Positions 20,101 to 27,730 of a stretch of 64,000 nt of DNA are shown here, piece by piece. Numbering within the stretch: position 1 is the stretch's first letter; each line of letters begins with the position of its first letter. A program made the position numbers and the translations under genes. Location: contig NZ_LT629740.1 in assembly GCF_900105165.1 (NCBI RefSeq), positions 5,704,001 through 5,768,000 of the forward strand, read 5' to 3'. The notes under the pieces were generated by a model, which did not search any database, was not told the DNA's origin, and was given only the letters and a program-made list of their open reading frames with translations. The DNA comes from Mucilaginibacter mallensis (GTDB lineage Bacteria; Bacteroidota; Bacteroidia; Sphingobacteriales; Sphingobacteriaceae).

Positions 20101-20904
20101 AGCACTACAAATTTTGTGTTATCTAACGTACGGTCTGTACCACTTTTAGCTACGACGGCGATGAGCACTGCAGGATCCTATGCTAGGGACAGTCATTACC
20201 GTGCGGCTGCGAGTTTCGATTACGATCATGAAAAGTTAAAGGATTTCAATATTTATACAACGCAAACGGTCGCTAATTTAAGCACTGTCTTTTTATGGGA
20301 CGTGAGCCGTAGATATCCGGTCGCAGAGGTTAAAAATGCCAATTCCTCAAAAATCGCCTTTTCCAGTTTCGAGGAAGCGGAGACACCAGGTGCAACCCGG
20401 TTAAATAATCCCAATAACTGGAATATTCCGGCCGGTGTCATGAACAATACTATAACAGCAAGAACGGGCCAGTATTGCGGTTATATTACCGGAGCCACTA
20501 TTTCGACTGTAGATCCAATACCCATTGGCACTTACACGGTTTCGTACTGGTCAAAAGCCGGGCCGGCAACGATTTCAGGAGGGACAGTTCAAAGTACGAA
20601 AATAGGCCCCACGTCGCCGACTGGCTGGACTTATTACGAACATACTATGCAATTAAGTAGCGCTGCTAACGTATCGGTCGCAGGAAATGCCAGTGCCCAA
20701 TATATTGACGATTTACGATTGTACCCGATAGGCGCATTAATGACTTCTTATACCTACAGCCCTCTGGTAGGAATGACAAGTGCAACTGACGCAAAGAATG
20801 AGACCACGTTTTATGAATACGATAGCTTTCAGAGATTGCTCAATATTAAAGATAAGGATGGTAGCATCGTCAAGCATATGACTTATCATTACCAGGGACA
20901 ATAA
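17197..20904 (+). CDS. RHS-locus N-terminal partner protein (cage protein without tip)
   Basis: A 1235-residue secreted protein (signal peptide to about residue 24, ending AKAQ). Near residue 90 it has 'GWVGLGWSLNAGG', the opening of SpvB/TcB-like RHS proteins in Bacteroidota. It has scattered YD-type repeats and ends in two clear ones ('ATDAKNETTFYEYDSFQRLL'). It lacks the RHS core motif and a variable tip. It lies 26 bp before the second RHS gene, so the two probably make one complex: this protein an outer shell part, the next the cage with the tip. Function beyond that is not visible. Confidence 0.8.
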   Translation: MKRSILYPIACIIVNLVVLSAAKAQIPLPPVNLQSPNAANLGLYGEYPVSFFTGVPQIEIPLYTLKEREISVPISLSYHASGFRPDQHPGWVGLGWSLNAGGVITRVVNDIPDEQNTVINPNASPLNSSTCPYAGYFFYNDEGNADDNRPLMNSTSWNSQTNVFNIANETCYLSGINNEPVQSDSQPDEFSFNFPGYNGKFYLQADGTWYISCDRPVTITPLSVIKSQLMNVPFKTPTSSLVAQWGYSQSISGFCITTDDGTQYIFGKNPSLPVTDTAGMASAIEYGVDYFNQNNAQWVANSWYLTQIISKNQNEKVTFTYTPDSYINQLAISVNFNYGTKTYVSGAFNANACQSTSFSSNIYSGQLIRPTYLTSISTSNFNIQFNRCNTTELFVAKSVYDNTGFATSGSSSGTTIPRLPFLNSGNFDSSNCSTGIGAQSVQASNVHTNAVPGGSDNYTSVWNDLFWKQLNNISIYNGPISGTPIKQFNFSYSSDPTVRLTLNSLIEVGQDGTAKPPYQFYYNGTPSGTVPPGYLAWQTDHWGFWNNTSALINYVSNIPDTTGYFNWRQPNSNAGYAATSMLNEIKYPTGGITQFSYELNKYSKSVASNRTQLATYTSDYIAGGVRIKSIISSDPVNAAATPFEKDYYYVTNYDNNYLTAPANYLSSGNLGGQGQYTFGSYYVVSGTANNGITYISNLFSSQSVLPVSNNSMGSHIGYSEVTERRSDGSYTKYLYTNFDHANDAGHLDEAPLTTLSQTQTNYQPYISLEEERGKILKETVYNSTGHPVKSTAFTYTALNKGNSLVKSIKARSFTVCPPGTASSVAYACEGSAYGYYTYSYLPVSKTTTIYDVSGNNPVTTSETYAYDNPLHRQITRSYLTDSKGETLVNVNIYPQDYANPTGFVQQMIAINNVGSPIEKVTLRSTTGASPTLNVTSGSVTEYPVATGDYPSTSYTLDLANPLPLATTGSTTNFVLSNVRSVPLLATTAMSTAGSYARDSHYRAAASFDYDHEKLKDFNIYTTQTVANLSTVFLWDVSRRYPVAEVKNANSSKIAFSSFEEAETPGATRLNNPNNWNIPAGVMNNTITARTGQYCGYITGATISTVDPIPIGTYTVSYWSKAGPATISGGTVQSTKIGPTSPTGWTYYEHTMQLSSAANVSVAGNASAQYIDDLRLYPIGALMTSYTYSPLVGMTSATDAKNETTFYEYDSFQRLLNIKDKDGSIVKHMTYHYQGQ

Positions 20905-20930
20905 AAGAACAGCACCTAATCTTATCACAC

Positions 20931-23900
20931 ATGAACCACATCAGTTTTGCTCACTTATATAACCATATATACCAACATTTGTTTATTAGAAAAATAAACT
21001 ATTGTTTTGCTGTTTTTTTGTTTGTCAGTACTATATTGTTCACGACCAACGCCAGCGCGCAGCATATCACCCCGGATGTTGGCATACCGACTGGTCCACC
21101 GGTAGCAGGGCAGGTAACAGGGCCTGCAACAGTTGCAGCGGGTACCGTACAGTCAGTATATACGGTCGTCAACGCTACTGGTGCTGTAACTTATTCCTGG
21201 CAATTTTCACCCGCCGCAGCAGGTACCCTTTATGGGTCGGGAAGCAGTGCAACGGTTCAATGGAGTACCGGATATAATGGTGTTGCGTCGATTGAGTGCT
21301 CTGAGTCTAATGCCTATGGTTCAATACTTGCTACTGGTCTGGCGGTACAGGTAGGTACTTCCTCTTCCTCGGCTACAATCAGTCCGGCTTCGCTGAGTAT
21401 TAATTACAATACCTCACCCGGGGCAATAACGGTAATCAGCCCGGTAGATAATCTTGGAACCTATAGTTATCAGTGGCAAAGTTCGCCCAATATTCATATA
21501 TTTACCAATATTGCCAATGCAACAGGGGGCAGCTTTATGCCAACGGCGCTGACCTCGACAACTTATTACCGTGTCGTAGTGACAAACAACAACACTGACG
21601 CGGTAACTAATAGTAACCTTTCACTTATAACAGTTTACCCGCAACTCGTCGCGGGCGCTATCAGTCCATCAACACAGACGATTAATTATAATACTGCGCC
21701 TGTCTTTACGCAAACCTCGCCCACCGGGGGCAATGGTACCTATAGTTATCAATGGTACAGCTTAACGGGCACCGGGAGCTGGACACTTATACCCGGTGCA
21801 ACGTCTGCAACTTATACTTCACCAGCGCTTACAACAACAACTTCTTTTGAACGACTCGACAATAGTAATGGTGTAAGCCTTCCGACAAATACAGCGATAG
21901 TAACTGTTTCACCGCCTCCATTCGGTCCTGGAACTATCGCTCCGGCAACCCAAACTGTGCTGGTCGGTACGACTATCCCTACATTAACAGGTACTTCTGC
22001 AATAGGTGGTACCGGAACTTATGTTTATCAGTGGCAGAGCTCGCCGGACAATACAACATGGACACCAATAACCTTGAATGGGACAGGTGTCAATTACAGC
22101 CCTGGCAACGCGACCATTGTAGGTACGGTGTATTACAGGCGAGCAGTGACTAATAGCGGATCAACGTTGTATACGACTTCTGTCACCGTTACTACAGCTA
22201 GTTGCCTCCCCCTCAATACAGCTGCGTCGTCGGCTTATAATTATATCACCACAAATACTCTCCGGAACGGAAACATAACAACAATTACTGATGCACAAAT
22301 AGCAGCTATGACTGTCTGCGGCGTCAATCAAACCATTCAATATATCGACGGACTCGGACGCGCCCTGCAAACTGTTCAAGTCAAGGCAAGCCCCGGTGAA
22401 AGGGACATAGTCACTCCTGTAGTGTATGACCCTGAGGACCGTGAAGCAATGAAATATTTGCCCTATGTTGCTATGACTGCCTCAAGTAATGGTAGTTATA
22501 AAAGTACTGCGATCACAGATCAGGCTTCATTTTATAATGTTTCGACCGCCGCTTCCTGGAATGCGCCAGGCGTTGTGACCATGGCCGCTGTAAATGGTAC
22601 AGTGCCCTCTTTTGCTCAGTCGGGTTATGAATCCTCGCCGCTGGACCGTATAGTCGAACAGGGTGAGGCCGGTGCTACGTGGCAGCTTCCCGGATCAGGC
22701 GATGCCAACAGCGCTGGTCGTACTGTAAGAACTTTATATGCGACAAATGATCAGACCAGTACATTTTCCAGCACGGCTGCATCTACCAATCTAGGTAGCA
22801 AGATAGTGGCCTTGTACACGACCACGATCAATCCAACGACGTTGAAGCAACAACTGGTACGGACGAGTTCAGCGACGTATGGCCCGGGCCAGTTACTATT
22901 GACGATCACTAGGGATGAAAACTGGACATCGGCTATGGGTTGCGTAGGTACCTCCGAGGAATATAAAGACAAAGAGGGACATATTGTACTTAAACGAACC
23001 TATAACCAAGTGGGGACGACAGTTCAGATGCTATCGACCTATTACGTATATGATGATTTGGGTAACCTGGCGTTTGTTCTGACGCCACAGTCCGGCGCAG
23101 ACGCGACTGCACCTTCACAAACAATATTGGACAATTTATGCTATCAATATTACTATGATCAGCGGAACCGACTGATAGAGAAGAAACTTCCGGGTAAGGG
23201 ATGGGAATTTATAGTCTACAACAACCTCGATCAGGTCGTAATGACCCAGGATGCAGTCCAACGCGGAAAGCCTGTACAGCAATGGACCTTTACGAAATAT
23301 GACGCATTGGGTCGGATAATTATCACTGGCATTTATACATATGCGGGCAGTAGCGCAGATAACAATATCACCGCACCGTCAATCACGGAACTGCAGTCAT
23401 TAATCAGTACTTATGCAAATACCGCATTGCCGCTATGGGAAGGCCGCCTGGCGGGAACTACTAGTTTGTACGATGGATCCAGTTACCCAACCGGGCAAAG
23501 TTATCCTTTTTTGAAAATTAATTATTATGACGACTATAGTTTTACTGGTCAACCAACTGGTTTTAATACGGCACCAGCAGGTGCAGGAGTTTTAACCAAA
23601 GGTTCACTGACAGGGAGTAAAATAATGGTGCTCAATACCATAGGGGCCGGTACGCCGGATATGCTATGGTCAGAAATTTATTACGACGATTGGGGTAGAA
23701 TAGCAGGAACCTACAAACAGCGTTATTTTGGTGGCTTGCTTAGCCCTTATAATTATGATGCGGTAACCAATGGCTACGATTTTACAAATGATCTGATATC
23801 ATCACAAAGGTTGTATTATACCAATGTGAGTAATGCCGCATCATTAGTTTTGACAGATTTGACCGCTTATAACTATGATCAGGAAGGAAGAAGGACAACT

Positions 23901-25673
23901 GCCTCGGAACAATTAAAGAATGGCGCCAATGCTCCTGATGTAAATATTCAACTGTCGAAAGTGGTCTACAATGAACTTGGTCAGATGCTGAATAAACAAC
24001 TGCATACAGTAGGAACCGCCAATCCTTTCGAAACAGTCACCTACGGATATAACGAACGTGGCTGGCTGATCAACGCCAGCTCGCCCCACTTTTCGGAACA
24101 GCTGCAGTATGATAAAAACACCGTTAACCCTACCCTGGTCACCAGTTTTACACCGCAATACAACGGCAATATCAGCACGCAGCTGTGGACATCGAATGGT
24201 GGATCTCAACAGTACTACGCTTATCTTTATGACAACCTGAACCGCCTGACCAGCGGAATTGGCTCCAATGGCTACAGCGAACAGGGAATTCTTTATGATC
24301 AGAACGGCAATATCAGCAACCTGCAGCGCAGCTGGGCCAGTGCTACCATTGACCAACTGACCTACAGCTATCTGGTAGGGGGGCTTCCCACTAACCAGCT
24401 GCAGTCGGTACAGGATATCAACGCAGATGCGAGCGTAAATGGTTACAAGAGTGGCACCTTTACATATGGCTATGACGCAAATGGAAACGTAATCCAGGAT
24501 AACTCCCGGGGAAGGGCAGTTACCACTACCAACATCCTAAACCTGCCGCAGTTAAGCAGCATTACCGGCGGTACGGTAACGATCACTTATGATGCTAATG
24601 GCGAAAAGTTGCGGAAAGTATCCGTTGTGAACAGTGTCACTACCACCACGGATTATATCGACGGGATAGAATATGATAACGGAGTAATGGCTTTTATTCA
24701 AACGGATGAAGGCAGAGCTATCCCTCCGACAAGCGGTAGTAGTTATGACTATCAATATAATCTGACGGACCATCTGGGAAATATCAGGTTGACTTTCGAC
24801 ACCAAATCAGGGGCCGCAAGCATGATTCAATCCGATGACTATTATCCATTTGGAATGGATATCAATCATGGGGCAACTAACCCTAAAAATAACTACCTTT
24901 ACAATGGCAAAGAACTTCAAGAAGAATTAGGTGTCTATGACTATGGTCACCGAATGTACGATCCAGTAATAGCAAGATGGACAACCATTGACCCAATGGC
25001 GGAAAAAGGTAGAAGATGGTCACCTTATGTTTATGGGTTTGATAATTCTATAAGATTTGAAGACCCGGATGGCCAGTGGCCGGATTGGTTAGATAATGCA
25101 GTAAAACAAGCAAAAAGTAGTTATAATAATGCTGTAGCTACAACGAAAGCTGTTTATAATACAGCTGTATCAGCCACCAAAAGCGCTTATAATCAAACTG
25201 CAACCGCAGTTGTTAAAGCAGGGGTAGCAACGCAAAAGTGGACTACCGATCATAAAGAAGCACTTTTAAGCACAGCAAAAAGCATGCAGGAGACAGGCGA
25301 TAAAACGGCTGCTGCGGGTGCGGTTATGGCAATTGCTGGGGCACCTGTAGCGGGAGTTGGAGCAGCGCCGGGAGCCGCAGTTGCAACTTCAGGTGCAATA
25401 GTATCTGGCGTAGGCACACTTCTCGAAGTAGGGGTTGAATTAATAACAGGTGATGATAAAAAAGCTGCTGTTACAGTTACCAACGAGGCTGTAAATAGAG
25501 GGTTGGAAAAGTTAGGGGAGAAAGCACTCGACGATGCAATGCCGGGAGCATCAGAGTTATCGAAGGTGATGGCTGGCGGACTAAATAGCCTTATGTTGCA
25601 AGGTGTTAAAAGCCAAACAGATAAAGTGGTAGATAAGTATAAAGAAAGTTTAGATAAAAAGAAAGAAAAGTAG
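20931..25673 (+). CDS. DUF6443/RHS repeat protein with core domain and variable C-terminal tip
   Basis: A 1580-residue protein. A long signal peptide ends near NASAQ (residue 44). Ig/PKD-like domains follow to about residue 430, then a DUF6443-like region (about 450-590, 'IQYIDGLGRALQTVQVKASP'). YD repeats run to about 1260. The core includes DHLGNIRLTFD, YLYNGKELQ (from residue 1322) and MYDPVIARWTTIDP, ending at EDPDGQ. The ~200-residue tip is alanine-rich with a hydrophobic glycine-rich stretch (about residues 1460-1510) that could enter a membrane, and a lysine-rich end. No nuclease or other toxin motif was seen. From residue 1322 on, the DNA is repeated exactly at 33403. Confidence 0.88.
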   Translation: MNHISFAHLYNHIYQHLFIRKINYCFAVFLFVSTILFTTNASAQHITPDVGIPTGPPVAGQVTGPATVAAGTVQSVYTVVNATGAVTYSWQFSPAAAGTLYGSGSSATVQWSTGYNGVASIECSESNAYGSILATGLAVQVGTSSSSATISPASLSINYNTSPGAITVISPVDNLGTYSYQWQSSPNIHIFTNIANATGGSFMPTALTSTTYYRVVVTNNNTDAVTNSNLSLITVYPQLVAGAISPSTQTINYNTAPVFTQTSPTGGNGTYSYQWYSLTGTGSWTLIPGATSATYTSPALTTTTSFERLDNSNGVSLPTNTAIVTVSPPPFGPGTIAPATQTVLVGTTIPTLTGTSAIGGTGTYVYQWQSSPDNTTWTPITLNGTGVNYSPGNATIVGTVYYRRAVTNSGSTLYTTSVTVTTASCLPLNTAASSAYNYITTNTLRNGNITTITDAQIAAMTVCGVNQTIQYIDGLGRALQTVQVKASPGERDIVTPVVYDPEDREAMKYLPYVAMTASSNGSYKSTAITDQASFYNVSTAASWNAPGVVTMAAVNGTVPSFAQSGYESSPLDRIVEQGEAGATWQLPGSGDANSAGRTVRTLYATNDQTSTFSSTAASTNLGSKIVALYTTTINPTTLKQQLVRTSSATYGPGQLLLTITRDENWTSAMGCVGTSEEYKDKEGHIVLKRTYNQVGTTVQMLSTYYVYDDLGNLAFVLTPQSGADATAPSQTILDNLCYQYYYDQRNRLIEKKLPGKGWEFIVYNNLDQVVMTQDAVQRGKPVQQWTFTKYDALGRIIITGIYTYAGSSADNNITAPSITELQSLISTYANTALPLWEGRLAGTTSLYDGSSYPTGQSYPFLKINYYDDYSFTGQPTGFNTAPAGAGVLTKGSLTGSKIMVLNTIGAGTPDMLWSEIYYDDWGRIAGTYKQRYFGGLLSPYNYDAVTNGYDFTNDLISSQRLYYTNVSNAASLVLTDLTAYNYDQEGRRTTASEQLKNGANAPDVNIQLSKVVYNELGQMLNKQLHTVGTANPFETVTYGYNERGWLINASSPHFSEQLQYDKNTVNPTLVTSFTPQYNGNISTQLWTSNGGSQQYYAYLYDNLNRLTSGIGSNGYSEQGILYDQNGNISNLQRSWASATIDQLTYSYLVGGLPTNQLQSVQDINADASVNGYKSGTFTYGYDANGNVIQDNSRGRAVTTTNILNLPQLSSITGGTVTITYDANGEKLRKVSVVNSVTTTTDYIDGIEYDNGVMAFIQTDEGRAIPPTSGSSYDYQYNLTDHLGNIRLTFDTKSGAASMIQSDDYYPFGMDINHGATNPKNNYLYNGKELQEELGVYDYGHRMYDPVIARWTTIDPMAEKGRRWSPYVYGFDNSIRFEDPDGQWPDWLDNAVKQAKSSYNNAVATTKAVYNTAVSATKSAYNQTATAVVKAGVATQKWTTDHKEALLSTAKSMQETGDKTAAAGAVMAIAGAPVAGVGAAPGAAVATSGAIVSGVGTLLEVGVELITGDDKKAAVTVTNEAVNRGLEKLGEKALDDAMPGASELSKVMAGGLNSLMLQGVKSQTDKVVDKYKESLDKKKEK

Positions 25674-25674
25674 T

Positions 25675-25878
25675 ATGGATTTGCAACGTTTTTTTTGGGG
25701 AATCGCTTTTTTTATTGGAGGACTACTTATGTTGTTTTACATTATAAGGAAGAAGCCAGCTTCTGAAAAAACCAACTGGCAAGGGCAATGGATAAGTCAA
25801 TATATTCATTTTTGGATAACTGCGATTATGGGTATAATTGTTGGGTTAGTTTTTATTATAGAATCACTTGCCAGGTAA
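25675..25878 (+). CDS. Small two-helix membrane protein after RHS tip, possible immunity
   Basis: A 67-residue protein beginning one base after the RHS stop (ATG overlaps the spacing TAGTATG). It has two transmembrane segments (about residues 7-23 and 43-63) with a basic loop between (RKKPASEKT). No known family. Its tight coupling to a variable tip suggests it protects the producer from the tip, but no direct evidence exists in the sequence. An identical copy is at 34184. Confidence 0.6.
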   Translation: MDLQRFFWGIAFFIGGLLMLFYIIRKKPASEKTNWQGQWISQYIHFWITAIMGIIVGLVFIIESLAR

Positions 25879-25894
25879 TTAAATAATTGATCAT

Positions 25895-26068
25895 ATGACA
25901 CTTAGTATATTTCTTAGTTTTTTTTCTTCTCTTTTGCTGATTTTTATAGGTATTATACTCAAAGTTTCAACAGATGAAAAGTGGCGACCATATAAAAAAT
26001 ATTGGTTGTGGTTAATCATCTTTGGTTCACTTTTACTTCTTTTAAAAGTTTATAAATACCTATTGTAA
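25895..26068 (+). CDS. Very small two-helix membrane protein
   Basis: A 57-residue frame starting at ATG 25895 (MTLSIFLSFFSSLLL) and ending at TAA 26068. There are two hydrophobic helices (about residues 4-22 and 37-52) with a basic loop (DEKWRPYKKYW), the same plan as the protein before it, 16 bp upstream. It is probably a second member of the tip-accessory or immunity pair. An identical copy is at 34404. Confidence 0.5.
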   Translation: MTLSIFLSFFSSLLLIFIGIILKVSTDEKWRPYKKYWLWLIIFGSLLLLLKVYKYLL

Positions 26069-26424
26069 GTTGTAGTATAAAATTGATTGATAGCTATAAT
26101 GGTGTTTCAACAAAGCCCGGCCATGCCGGGCTTTGTTGTCATTAAGGCTATCTGTTTAGCTGTATATACAACTATCTGACTATCTGTTAAGGTGTTTGTT
26201 TTTATAGTTGCAAGTTGTGTTTTTGGGTACCCCAAAAACTTACTTGCCCTACCGCCAGTTGGCGGTAAGGGATTGGTCGGCCTGCGCAACTTGGCCGCCC
26301 CTAAACCCCGCTTTGCACTTGTATAAAACAACGGCCAGCTTGTAAAGAACAAACCTGATGGGTTCGGCACGGTATAAATGGGCTTTTACTTTGCTGCCTG
26401 GTAACACTCAAAACCGGGCTTGCA
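26069..26424. other. Non-coding left segment of the element with hairpins and short repeats
   Basis: 356 bases. Holds the strong hairpin at 26108-26138. CTATCTG repeats lie at 26148, 26172 and 26180, with TTTAGCTG at 26155 and CTGTTAAG at 26184. It also has a GGGTACCC-centred palindrome near 26225-26237 and a perfect inverted repeat TACCGCCA-GT-TGGCGGTA (26250-26267). The CTATCTG, TTTAGCTG and CTGTTAAG words recur near the other end (32911-32979), so this may be a recombinase or regulator binding end. No gene seen. Confidence 0.5.
26108..26138. terminator. Strong hairpin, likely bidirectional terminator
   Basis: A perfect 14-bp stem (CAACAAAGCCCGGC paired with GCCGGGCTTTGTTG) closed by a 3-base CAT loop, 40 bp after the last small membrane-protein gene. 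There is only a short T-run, so intrinsic termination is likely but not certain. The same hairpin is at 34617. Confidence 0.6.
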
Positions 26425-26832
26425 ATGAACAGGATATTATATGTAGCCCGTAAAGCCAAAGGCTTAACGGAGCAAAAGATGGCAGCTTTTTTAGAAGTTG
26501 ATGAAACCACCTATAAAGAAATAGAATTGTGTTTAGCCGATATATCGGCAGCGCAGGGTATAAAGCTTGGCAAATTGTTTGATCTGCCGCCGGATTACTT
26601 CCTGGTAAACGAAGAAATGGCCAGCCAAAGACGTTTAAAGGTTATCCAACAGGCCACCGAATTAGTGAGCCAAAAAGAGTTTGCAGAAGTGCCGCCCGGC
26701 ACCCATATCCTTATTGCAAAATTGGGGATGCATGCCATTCTTACTATTCAGGAGTTAAATACCGTACTGCTTCAACTTCATGAAACGACTATGGAAAATG
26801 AAGCGATCCGTAAAATGTATAAGCTAAAATAA
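26425..26832 (+). CDS. XRE-like helix-turn-helix protein
   Basis: A 135-residue protein. The N-terminal 60 residues form a Cro/CI-type helix-turn-helix ('LYVARKAKGLTEQKMAAFLE', 'TYKEIELCLADIS', 'KLGKLFDLPPDYFL'). A ~65-residue helical region of unknown role follows. It converges with the XRE gene at 26841 (8-bp gap). It probably regulates the element. An identical copy is at 34934. Confidence 0.7.
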   Translation: MNRILYVARKAKGLTEQKMAAFLEVDETTYKEIELCLADISAAQGIKLGKLFDLPPDYFLVNEEMASQRRLKVIQQATELVSQKEFAEVPPGTHILIAKLGMHAILTIQELNTVLLQLHETTMENEAIRKMYKLK

Positions 26833-26840
26833 CCGGCTTG

Positions 26841-27233
26841 TTATTTACCTGCTTTCAGCAGTTCAACCTTTTCACGTTCGCTTTGCAGCAAACGTTCATA
26901 AAGCTTTTTGTTCTCCTCAATTACTTCGAGCAGCTTATCCATCGGGTTAAAGTTGAGGGTACAGTTATTGTTAACAGAACCTGCATTATCATGCAGTGTA
27001 CTTGAAATGATATTGATCACGGCTTCTTCGCTAAAGTTCTTAATGGCTTCGGCAGTAACGCCCAACACCTGGGCGATCTGTTGCAGCTTGTCTTCCTCTA
27101 CGGTTTCGCTTTGCTCAATCCGGGAAATTGACTGCTGGCTAACGCCCAATTCAGAAGCCAAAAACTCTTGTTTGATGCCACGCAATTCTCTTATGCGCCC
27201 TATCTTTCTGCCGATGTGGATTGTCTCTGCCAT
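26841..27233 (-). CDS. XRE-family regulator with C-terminal coiled coil
   Basis: A 130-residue protein with an HTH_3 domain at residues 8-63 ('IRELRGIKQEFLASELGVSQ', 'SISRIEQSE', 'LQQIAQVLGVTAEAI'). The end, 'LLEVIEENKKLYERLLQSER', is a coiled coil that may dimerise the protein. It is 12 bp downstream of the other XRE gene on the same strand; both read away from the primase gene. Together they look like repressors controlling the divergent primase-recombinase side. An identical copy is at 35350. Confidence 0.78.
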   Translation of the reverse strand: MAETIHIGRKIGRIRELRGIKQEFLASELGVSQQSISRIEQSETVEEDKLQQIAQVLGVTAEAIKNFSEEAVINIISSTLHDNAGSVNNNCTLNFNPMDKLLEVIEENKKLYERLLQSEREKVELLKAGK

Positions 27234-27245
27234 AGTCTGAAAATA

Positions 27246-27578
27246 TTAATGGGAATAAGCTTTTTTGTTTTTAAAGTCCCTAATAAGCGCATCAAGGGTT
27301 ATGTAAATATGATCCTTGTCCTTATCGGTAAGTTTAGTTACTTCCTGTACCCTGTCAAGGGTGTTTTTATCCAGTTCAATATCGGAGTTACCAGCGAGGT
27401 AATCTAATGATACTTCCAGAGCCTGGGCGATCTTTACCGCCATTTCTATGGTAGGCCTCACTTCGCCACGTTCATATCTTCCGTAGGCATCCCCATTGAT
27501 ACCAATCTTTTTACCAGTCTCCGCCTGGGATAGATTCTTCCTTTTTCTCACCAGTGTTAAACGTTCCCCGAAAGTCAT
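27246..27578 (-). CDS. XRE-family repressor
   Basis: A 110-residue protein with a classic HTH_3 domain in the first 65 residues ('LVRKRKNLSQAETGKKIGIN', 'YGRYERGEVRPTIEMAVKIA', 'SLDYLAGN'). A charged helical C-terminus follows. It is divergent from the primase gene with 152 bp between, which holds candidate operators. The likely role is repressing primase and recombinase genes while the element is integrated (inference from position). An identical copy is at 35755. Confidence 0.78.
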   Translation of the reverse strand: MTFGERLTLVRKRKNLSQAETGKKIGINGDAYGRYERGEVRPTIEMAVKIAQALEVSLDYLAGNSDIELDKNTLDRVQEVTKLTDKDKDHIYITLDALIRDFKNKKAYSH

Positions 27579-27730
27579 ATTTGTATGATTTAATGCACCT
27601 AAATGTGTGATTATGTAAAGATATAAACAAAACTTGTAGGATAAAAATCATCAATGTTTGTTTTAGTCATACAGGTTTTATAGTTTTACGGCAAGTTTGT
27701 AGGATTTCAGAAATGTAAAAATAAATTTCA
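27579..27730. promoter_or_regulatory. Divergent control region between XRE repressor and primase genes
   Basis: TTGTAGGAT occurs twice in direct orientation (27634-27642 and 27697-27705), 63 bp apart, about six helical turns. A CATA-TTTG-TATG dyad lies just before the repressor start. No clear TAnnTTTG box was found. The identical region is at 36088-36239. Confidence 0.45.

Noticed and set aside
26108..26138. Attachment site of the element
   Set aside because: A 14-bp GC-rich stem with a 3-base loop after a gene is better explained as a terminator.
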